This document shows, one piece after another, positions 54,876 through 61,873 of a stretch of DNA of 64,000 bases; the first letter of the stretch is position 1; each line of letters opens with the position of its first letter. A program made the position numbers and the translations under genes. Where the stretch lies: the NCBI GenBank assembly GCA_016787805.1, contig JAEUTY010000045.1, forward strand, positions 48,036 through 112,035. Reading direction: 5' to 3'. Under the pieces are notes generated by a model, which searched no databases, was not told where the DNA came from, and saw nothing but the letters and a program-made list of their open reading frames with translations. This DNA is from Flavobacterium sp. (GTDB lineage Bacteria; Bacteroidota; Bacteroidia; Flavobacteriales; Flavobacteriaceae).

Positions 54876-57860
54876 ATGAAAACTATATTCAGAATACTCG
54901 TTTTTTTGTTTTTAGCACATAGTGTGCAAGCGCAAATTGTAAACATACCCGATGCGAATTTTAAGAATACTTTATTGTTTGCTGATATTGATAATGAAAT
55001 TGCAAAAGACATTAATAATAGTAGCATTAAAATTGATAATAATAATGATGGTGAAATTCAACTTGCAGAAGCTCAAAATGTATTTTATTTACAATTATCA
55101 AACAATGAAATTCAAAATATAATAGGAATTGAAAGCTTTACATTTCTCATAAATTTGGATTGCGCAGGAAGTGGAATTTCATCATTTGATTTCTCAATGC
55201 CGAGTTTACAAACTTTAAATTGTAGCGGTTGTCCTTTACTAACGTCATCACTAGTTTTATCAGGTGTGCAAAATCTGCAAACTTTAGATTGTAGTGATTG
55301 CAACCTATTAATATCATTAGATTTATCAAGTTTATCAAATTTGGTTAATTTCAATTGTTACCATTGTGACGCCTTAACAACTTTAAATTTAAATGGACTT
55401 AGCAATCTTCAAAATATAAATTGCGGAACATGCGGACTATTAACTTCATTGAGTTTAGTTGGTCTTACTAATCTTCAAAGTTTGAATTGTACTGATTGTT
55501 ACAATATGACTTCTTTAAATTTTGGTGGTAATACTAGTTTAACATACTTAAACTGTAGTAATTGTTATGACTTGGTAAGTTTAGATGTTAATAGTTTAGT
55601 TAACCTTCAAACATTAAGTTGTAATTATTGCATTTCATTAACAGCTATCAATTTAAGCGGAATGTCTAATTTAAATTCCATAAGTATTTCTAATTGTTCT
55701 GCCGTTACAAATTTAAATATTACTGGAGTCAACCCTATTGAATTTGGTTGTTCCGCAATAGGGTTGAGCTCTATTGATGTAACTGCTATGACTAATTTAG
55801 AACGTTTATATTTGGGTTATAATGCTTTAAGTAATTTAAATGTATCAACTTTAGTTAATTTGAAAACATTAGATTTCCAGTACAACGGTTTAAACAATAT
55901 TGATTTATCTCAATTAATTAATTTAGAAGTTTTATTTTGTCACAGAAATCACCTAACTAGTTTGAATATTAATTCTTTAATTAATTTGAAGTATGTAGAT
56001 TGTCATTTTAATAATTTAAATACACTTGATGTTTCTGGATTAGTCAATTTGCAAGAATTGTATTGTTCAAATAATTCAATGTCTAGTTTAAATCTTACCA
56101 ATTGTATACAATTATATAAACTGAATATTGTGAATAATAATTTTTCATCTATAGACCTATCAGATCTTGTAAATTTAAATTCATTTGAATGCAATGAAAA
56201 TCAAATTACTTCATTAGATTTTTCAAATCACCACAAATTACAAACTTTAAATGTTAATAACAATTTATTGACCTCTTTGGATTTGAGTCAATCCTTAATT
56301 TATGAAGCTGTAGACTATTTTATTCATAATAACCCCAATTTAGTATATGTAAATTTAAAAAATGGTTTAAATATCGCAAACTTTGGTTCAATAATTTCAA
56401 CTTCGGGATGTCCAAATTTAGAATTTATATGTGCAGATGAAGAAGAAGTTCAATATATTCAACAGCTTGTTTCAAATCCAAATGTTCAAGTAAGTTCCTA
56501 TTGTAGTTTTACTCCTGGAGGAAATTACAACACAATCACAGGTACAACCACTTTTGATAGCGATAACAACGGTTGTGATGTAGCTGATTTACCCAAACCC
56601 AACATCAAAGTTAATATCAATGACGGAACCAATCAAGGTGCTACTTTTACCAATAATTCAGGCGATTATAATTTTTATACACTAGCTGGTAGTTATACTT
56701 TAACACCCAACATTGAAAATCCTTCTTGGTTTACTTTTTCGCCAACAACCGCTACGATTCCTTTTGCTAATAATAATAACAATGTGGTTACCCAAAACTT
56801 CTGTATTTCATCCAATGGAATCCACAACGACTTAGAAGTGGTTATTGCTCCAATAACATCTGCTCAACCTGGTTTTGATGCTGTGTATCAAATTGTCTAT
56901 AAAAACAAAGGCAATCAAACACTTTCAGGTGATGTAAGTTTAACTTTTGATGATAATAAAACGGACTTTGTTTCAGCAACTCCTAATCCAGATAACTTGG
57001 CCGTCAATTCACTATCATGGAATTACACCAATTTATTGCCTTTTGAAAGCAGAACCATCAATGTAATGTTGAATGTGAATGCTCCAACAGATACACCGCC
57101 AGTTAATATTGGAGACGAGTTGGATTTTGTAGTAGCTATTAATCCTATTGTTAACGATGAAATTCCGTTGGATAATAGTTTCAATTACAACCAAATTGTT
57201 GTAGGAAGTTTTGATCCTAACAATATTGAATGCCTCGAAGGTGAAGTCGTAGCACCAAGTTACATTGGTCAATATTTGCATTACGCTGTCAATTTTGAAA
57301 ATACAGGCAATTTTCCGGCTGAAAATATTGTAGTAAAAATAGTTATTGATACTACTAAATATGATATGAATTCGCTGCAATTACTCAATGTTTCACACAA
57401 TTCCTACACTCGAATTAAAGATAATATAGTAGAAATCATCTTCCAACAAATCAATTTAGATTCAGGAGGTCATGGTAATATATTGTTCAAAATCAGAACC
57501 AATGATAACCTTGTTGAAGGTAATTCTGTTGCCAAACGCGCCGACATATTCTTTGATTATAACGCGCCAATTGATACTGGAATGGCTAACACTACTTTTG
57601 AAGTATTAAACAACAGTGTTTTTGAGTTAGATGATACCATCTCGATTTATCCTAATCCAACCTCTTCAATAATCAATATCAATGGCAATTTCAATATCAA
57701 AACTATACAGTTGTATGATGTTCAAGGACGATTATTACAAACTCAATTAGCTGATGAGGTACAAACTTCAATTGATATTTCTGAAAAATCAAAAGGTGTT
57801 TATTTCCTTAAAATCACTTCCGATAAAGGAAGTAAAGTCGAAAAACTAATTAAAGAATAA
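54876..57860 (+). CDS. Secreted LRR protein with CxxC ladder and T9SS sorting tail (operon 2)
   Basis: 994 residues. Signal peptide (MKTIFRILVFLFLAHSVQAQ), cap IVNIPDANFKNTL with a complete EF-hand loop (DNNNDGEIQLAE, residues 54-65), then about 20 leucine-rich repeats. In seven consecutive repeats (residues 116-252) the usual Cys-S-x-N becomes Cys-x-x-Cys, spaced 22-23 residues. Later domains: an Ig-like segment (NGCDVADLPKPNIKVNI), a conserved LDSGGHGNILFKI/FFDYNAPI domain, and a C-terminal sorting domain (IYPNPTSSIININ). It is likely surface-displayed. The 3' part is nearly duplicated in the next gene. Confidence 0.9.
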   Translation: MKTIFRILVFLFLAHSVQAQIVNIPDANFKNTLLFADIDNEIAKDINNSSIKIDNNNDGEIQLAEAQNVFYLQLSNNEIQNIIGIESFTFLINLDCAGSGISSFDFSMPSLQTLNCSGCPLLTSSLVLSGVQNLQTLDCSDCNLLISLDLSSLSNLVNFNCYHCDALTTLNLNGLSNLQNINCGTCGLLTSLSLVGLTNLQSLNCTDCYNMTSLNFGGNTSLTYLNCSNCYDLVSLDVNSLVNLQTLSCNYCISLTAINLSGMSNLNSISISNCSAVTNLNITGVNPIEFGCSAIGLSSIDVTAMTNLERLYLGYNALSNLNVSTLVNLKTLDFQYNGLNNIDLSQLINLEVLFCHRNHLTSLNINSLINLKYVDCHFNNLNTLDVSGLVNLQELYCSNNSMSSLNLTNCIQLYKLNIVNNNFSSIDLSDLVNLNSFECNENQITSLDFSNHHKLQTLNVNNNLLTSLDLSQSLIYEAVDYFIHNNPNLVYVNLKNGLNIANFGSIISTSGCPNLEFICADEEEVQYIQQLVSNPNVQVSSYCSFTPGGNYNTITGTTTFDSDNNGCDVADLPKPNIKVNINDGTNQGATFTNNSGDYNFYTLAGSYTLTPNIENPSWFTFSPTTATIPFANNNNNVVTQNFCISSNGIHNDLEVVIAPITSAQPGFDAVYQIVYKNKGNQTLSGDVSLTFDDNKTDFVSATPNPDNLAVNSLSWNYTNLLPFESRTINVMLNVNAPTDTPPVNIGDELDFVVAINPIVNDEIPLDNSFNYNQIVVGSFDPNNIECLEGEVVAPSYIGQYLHYAVNFENTGNFPAENIVVKIVIDTTKYDMNSLQLLNVSHNSYTRIKDNIVEIIFQQINLDSGGHGNILFKIRTNDNLVEGNSVAKRADIFFDYNAPIDTGMANTTFEVLNNSVFELDDTISIYPNPTSSIININGNFNIKTIQLYDVQGRLLQTQLADEVQTSIDISEKSKGVYFLKITSDKGSKVEKLIKE

Positions 57861-57864
57861 GCAT

Positions 57865-60003
57865 ATGAAAAAGTTAATTTATCTTTTGTTGTTGGTGCCT
57901 TTTTGTGTAAACGCACAAATCATCAACTTTCCAGATCCACTTTTTAAAGCGAAGTTGCTGCAAGCGAGTAGTATTAATGAGATAGCCTACACTACTTCTA
58001 ATAATTATAATAAAATTGACACCAATAATAATGGCGAAATTGAATTGAGTGAGGCTGCTTTAATCAAACGATTGTATGTCGGTTCTTCTGGTATCACCTC
58101 ATTAGAAGGAATCACTAATTTTGTGAATTTGGAGTTCATAAGTTGTGGTCAAAATTCTATTTCAACCATAGATTTGTCGGGTTTAAACCTTTTAACGGCT
58201 ATTTGGGCTGAATATAATCAACTGACCAATATCGATATTTCTCCATTTCAAAATTTAACAACTCTTTCTGTAGGAAATAATCAACTTCAAAATCTTGATA
58301 TATCCAATAATCCTAATATTGGGATTTTGTATTGCGATCACAATCAACTTCAAAATTTGGATTTGTCTAACTTAACGGGTTTGTGGAGATTAGACTGCAG
58401 TTATAATCAGATTCAAACAATTGATTTGTCAAATAATGCGACCAACATGATTCAACTTTATGCCGGTAATAATCCTAACCTAACTACTCTCTTAGTTAAA
58501 AATGGTTATGAAGAATGGGAAGGATTAACCTTATCCAATTGCCCTAATTTAAATTACATCTGTGTGGATGATTTTCAATTAACTTTTATGCAAGCTTACA
58601 TTCAAAATGTTCTCGCTTTGCCTAATTGTACAGTTAATACCTATTGTTCTTTTATCCCTGGAGGAGACTTTAATGTCATTACCGGAACAACAACTTTTGA
58701 TAGTGATAATAATGGTTGCGATGACAGTGATTTACCCAAACCCAATATCAAAATCAATATTAACGACGGAACGAATCAAGGCGCTAGTTTTTCCAATAAT
58801 TCGGGTGATTATAATTTTTATACACAAGCGGGAACTTTTACTTTAACGCCCAATATCGAAAATCCTTCTTGGTTTACTTTTTTACCAGCAACTGCTACAA
58901 TTCCTTTTGCAGATAATAATAACAACATAAGTGAGCAAAACTTCTGTATTTCGCCCAATGGTGTTCACCATGATTTAGAAGTAGTTATTGCGCCAATAAC
59001 ACCAGCTCGACCAGGTTTTGATGCGACGTATGAAATTGTCTTTAAAAATAAAGGAAATCAGACACTTTCTGGAAATGTAAGCTTGACGTTTGATGATGAT
59101 AAAACGGATTTTGTTTCTTCCAATCCGAACCCTAATAACTTAAATCTGAATTCACTTTCTTGGGATTATACCAACTTATTGCCTTTTGAAAGTAGAGTTG
59201 TACAGTTAACTTTAAATGTAAATGGTCCAACCGAAACTCCTGCGGTCAATATTGGTGATGTATTGCATTTTACAGCCACAATAAACCCAACTGCTGGCGA
59301 TGAGTTTCCAAATGATAATACATTTAACTATAACCAAATTGTTGTGGGTAGTTATGATCCTAACAATATTGAATGCCTCGAAGGTGAAGTGGTAGCGCCA
59401 AGTTATATTGGTCAATATTTGCATTATGCTGTCAATTTTGAAAACACGGGCAATTATCCAGCTGAAAACATTGTGGTCAAAATAATTATTGATACTACTA
59501 AATACGATATAAATTCGTTGCAATTGCTCAACGTTTCACACAATTCGTACACTCGAATTACTGGCAATATAGTAGAAGTTATTTTTCAACAAATCAATTT
59601 AGATTCAGGCGGACATGGTAATTTGCTTTTCAAAATTAGAACCAGCAGCAATCTTGTCGAAGGAAATTCAGTGGCCAAACGAGCGGATATTTTCTTTGAT
59701 TACAACGCACCAATTGATACCGGAATGGCAAACACTACTTTTGAAGTATTAAACAATAGTGTTTTTGAGTTAGATGATACCATCTCGATTTATCCTAATC
59801 CAACCTCTTCAATAATCAATATCAATGGCAATTTCAATATCAAAACTATAGAGTTATATGATGTTCAAGGACGATTATTGCAAACCCAGTTGCTTGATGA
59901 AATACAAACTTCTATTGATATTTCAGAAAAATCAAATGGCATTTATTTCCTTAAAATAACTTCAGATAAAGGAAGTAAAGTCGAAAAAATTGTGAAAGAG
60001 TAA
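57865..60003 (+). CDS. Secreted short LRR protein with T9SS sorting tail (operon 2)
   Basis: 712 residues, 4 bp after the preceding paralogue. Signal peptide (MKKLIYLLLLVPFCVNAQ), cap IINFPDPLFKAKLL with an EF-hand-like loop (DTNNNGEIELSE), only about seven leucine-rich repeats (YNQLTNIDISPFQNLTTL and similar), then C-terminal domains almost identical to those of the 994-residue neighbour. This includes a 93-bp stretch with no base differences (57615-57707 against 59758-59850). The recognition part is short and different while the anchoring part is conserved, suggesting duplication followed by divergence of the binding face. Confidence 0.9.
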   Translation: MKKLIYLLLLVPFCVNAQIINFPDPLFKAKLLQASSINEIAYTTSNNYNKIDTNNNGEIELSEAALIKRLYVGSSGITSLEGITNFVNLEFISCGQNSISTIDLSGLNLLTAIWAEYNQLTNIDISPFQNLTTLSVGNNQLQNLDISNNPNIGILYCDHNQLQNLDLSNLTGLWRLDCSYNQIQTIDLSNNATNMIQLYAGNNPNLTTLLVKNGYEEWEGLTLSNCPNLNYICVDDFQLTFMQAYIQNVLALPNCTVNTYCSFIPGGDFNVITGTTTFDSDNNGCDDSDLPKPNIKININDGTNQGASFSNNSGDYNFYTQAGTFTLTPNIENPSWFTFLPATATIPFADNNNNISEQNFCISPNGVHHDLEVVIAPITPARPGFDATYEIVFKNKGNQTLSGNVSLTFDDDKTDFVSSNPNPNNLNLNSLSWDYTNLLPFESRVVQLTLNVNGPTETPAVNIGDVLHFTATINPTAGDEFPNDNTFNYNQIVVGSYDPNNIECLEGEVVAPSYIGQYLHYAVNFENTGNYPAENIVVKIIIDTTKYDINSLQLLNVSHNSYTRITGNIVEVIFQQINLDSGGHGNLLFKIRTSSNLVEGNSVAKRADIFFDYNAPIDTGMANTTFEVLNNSVFELDDTISIYPNPTSSIININGNFNIKTIELYDVQGRLLQTQLLDEIQTSIDISEKSNGIYFLKITSDKGSKVEKIVKE

Positions 60004-60021
60004 ATAAGTTTCTAGTAACTA

Positions 60022-60049
60022 AAAGCGTACTTCGGTGCGCTTTTTTTTT
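60022..60049 (+). terminator. Terminator of sensor-LRR operon 2
   Basis: AAAGCGTAC-TTCG-GTGCGCTTT (one G-U, UUCG tetraloop) followed by a T run, 18 bp after the stop. Confidence 0.9.
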
Positions 60050-60103
60050 GAACTATATCAATCTTGCATTTTTTAAAGAAAAATTAACGAATTCGTTATC
60101 ATA

Positions 60104-60139
60104 TTTGTTTTTTAATTCATTTGGAATTCCATAAATTTG
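60104..60139 (+). promoter_or_regulatory. Promoter of gltA
   Basis: TTTG at 60104-60107 and TAAATTTG at 60132-60139, 24 bp apart (slightly long), 40 bp before the ATG. Confidence 0.55.
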
Positions 60140-60179
60140 TTAAATTATTATTTATCAGACTTAATTTCCATATTATATC

Positions 60180-61463
60180 ATGTCAAAAACAGCAATATTA
60201 GAATACGAAGGCAATAGGTATGAGTTTCCTGTAATTGTAGGAAGTGAAAACGAACCCGCCATTGATATCGAAAAATTACGCGCGCTAACTGGCGCAATTA
60301 CGCTTGATCCAGGGTATAAAAACTCTGGTTCTTGTAAAAGTGATATCACTTTCCTTGATGGAGAAGAAGGAATTCTTCGTTACCGAGGCTATGCAATTGA
60401 AGACTTAGCAGAAAAAGCAGATTTCCTAGAGGTTTCTTATTTAGTAATCTTTGGAGAATTACCGACTAAAGCACAATTGACACAATTCGAAACCGATATC
60501 AGAAAGTATACATTGGTTAACGAAGAAATGAAAAACATCATTGACGGTTTTCCAAAAACCGCGCATCCAATGGGTGTTTTATCATCGTTAACTTCTGCTT
60601 TAACTGCTTTCAACCCGAAAGTGGTAAATGTAGACAACGAAAAAGAAATGTATGAAGCGGTTTGTAAAACCATGGGTAAATTCTTGGTCATCGCTACTTG
60701 GACGTACCGCAAAATGATGGGTTATCCATTAAATTATTACGATAATACCAAAGGTTATGTTGAAAATTTCATGCGTTTAATGTTTGAATTGCCAACCGGA
60801 CCTTATGTTTCAAATCCGAAAGTAATTGATGCTTTGGATAAATTATTTATTCTACACGCTGATCACGAACAAAACTGTTCTACATCAACGGTTAGAATCG
60901 TAGGTTCTTCACATGCAGGTTTGTTTGCTTCTATTTCTGCTGGAGTTTCTGCACTTTGGGGACCATTACACGGTGGAGCAAATCAAGCCGTGTTAGAAAT
61001 GTTAGAAGATATTCAAAAAGACGGTGGTGATGCCGATAAATATTTAGCTAAAGCCAAAGACAAAGACGATCCTTTCCGTTTGATGGGATTTGGTCATAGG
61101 GTTTATAAAAACTTTGATCCAAGAGCGAAAATCATTAAGAAAGCAGCCGATGAAGTGTTAAACACTTTAGGTGTTGATGATCCTATTTTACAAATTGCCA
61201 AAAAATTGGAAGAATCAGCTTTGGTGGATGATTATTTTGTATCAAGAAAATTATACCCTAATGTTGATTTCTATTCAGGTATTATTTACCGTGCTTTAGG
61301 AATTCCAACAGATATGTTTACGGTACTTTTTGCGATTGGTCGTTTACCAGGTTGGATTGCACAATGGAAAGAAATGCGTATCAACAAAGAACCTATTGGA
61401 AGACCACGCCAAGTTTATACTGGATATCCATTAAGAGATTTCGTTCCGATGGAAAAAAGATAA
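60180..61463 (+). CDS. gltA: Citrate synthase
   Basis: 427 residues, type I hexameric family, condenses acetyl-CoA and oxaloacetate at entry to the TCA cycle. Markers: ITFLDGEEGILRYRGYAIEDLA, catalytic His in LHADHEQNCSTSTVR and in WGPLHGGANQAV, MGFGHRVYKNFDPRA, and catalytic Asp in the NVDFYSGIIYRALGIP segment. It ends in a strong terminator. In related genomes gltA usually lies close to eno, so the 13-kb LRR block may be an insertion; this is from memory. Confidence 0.98.
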   Translation: MSKTAILEYEGNRYEFPVIVGSENEPAIDIEKLRALTGAITLDPGYKNSGSCKSDITFLDGEEGILRYRGYAIEDLAEKADFLEVSYLVIFGELPTKAQLTQFETDIRKYTLVNEEMKNIIDGFPKTAHPMGVLSSLTSALTAFNPKVVNVDNEKEMYEAVCKTMGKFLVIATWTYRKMMGYPLNYYDNTKGYVENFMRLMFELPTGPYVSNPKVIDALDKLFILHADHEQNCSTSTVRIVGSSHAGLFASISAGVSALWGPLHGGANQAVLEMLEDIQKDGGDADKYLAKAKDKDDPFRLMGFGHRVYKNFDPRAKIIKKAADEVLNTLGVDDPILQIAKKLEESALVDDYFVSRKLYPNVDFYSGIIYRALGIPTDMFTVLFAIGRLPGWIAQWKEMRINKEPIGRPRQVYTGYPLRDFVPMEKR

Positions 61464-61483
61464 ACAATAAAATATTCTCTATA

Positions 61484-61520
61484 CCAAAAAACTCCTTGCA
61501 TTTTGTAAGGAGTTTTTTGG
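61484..61520 (+). terminator. Terminator of gltA
   Basis: A perfect 14-bp stem (CCAAAAAACTCCTT / AAGGAGTTTTTTGG) with a 9-nt loop; the T-rich right arm gives the release tract. Confidence 0.9.
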
Positions 61521-61532
61521 TTTTCAAATGTA

Positions 61533-61574
61533 TTTAATCACTTCTTAAAGAATTAGTTTAAGAAGTGTATTAAA
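61533..61574. repeat. Inverted repeat in the gltA-adhesin gap
   Basis: CACTTCTTAAA / TTTAAGAAGTG is perfect over 11 bp with a 7-nt loop; outer arms TTTAAT / ATTAAA pair past one bulged T. There is no T tract. It lies in a 410-bp gap without genes (61464-61873) that otherwise holds the gltA terminator and the next promoter and leader. Confidence 0.7.
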
Positions 61575-61672
61575 TAATTTAAAAAGTAAGAAAATTACAG
61601 TATTAAATTCTAAAAAAACGTAAAACATCGATTTTTTTTACTTTTTAAGGATTTTTTTTATTTAAAATAATA

Positions 61673-61680
61673 TACATTTG
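61673..61680 (+). promoter_or_regulatory. -7 box (TACATTTG) of the large surface-protein gene
   Basis: Exact TAnnTTTG match 193 bp before the ATG at 61874, implying an unusually long leader of about 185 nt. A small stem GTTCA-TTAT-TGAAC lies within the leader near 61820. Confidence 0.5.
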
Positions 61681-61873
61681 AGAAAAGAAATTCCCTAATT
61701 AATAAAGCAAATAATTCACCAATCCCTACAAAGTTGAATTTTTTGTGATTGAAAGAAAAAGTACTGCAATACCCTATAGTCAGTGCATTAAAAACAGCGT
61801 TTAGTTTTTCAAAATGAATGTTCATTATTGAACTTGTTTGTTTACTGATTTATTAATTTTTAAATGTATTGCC

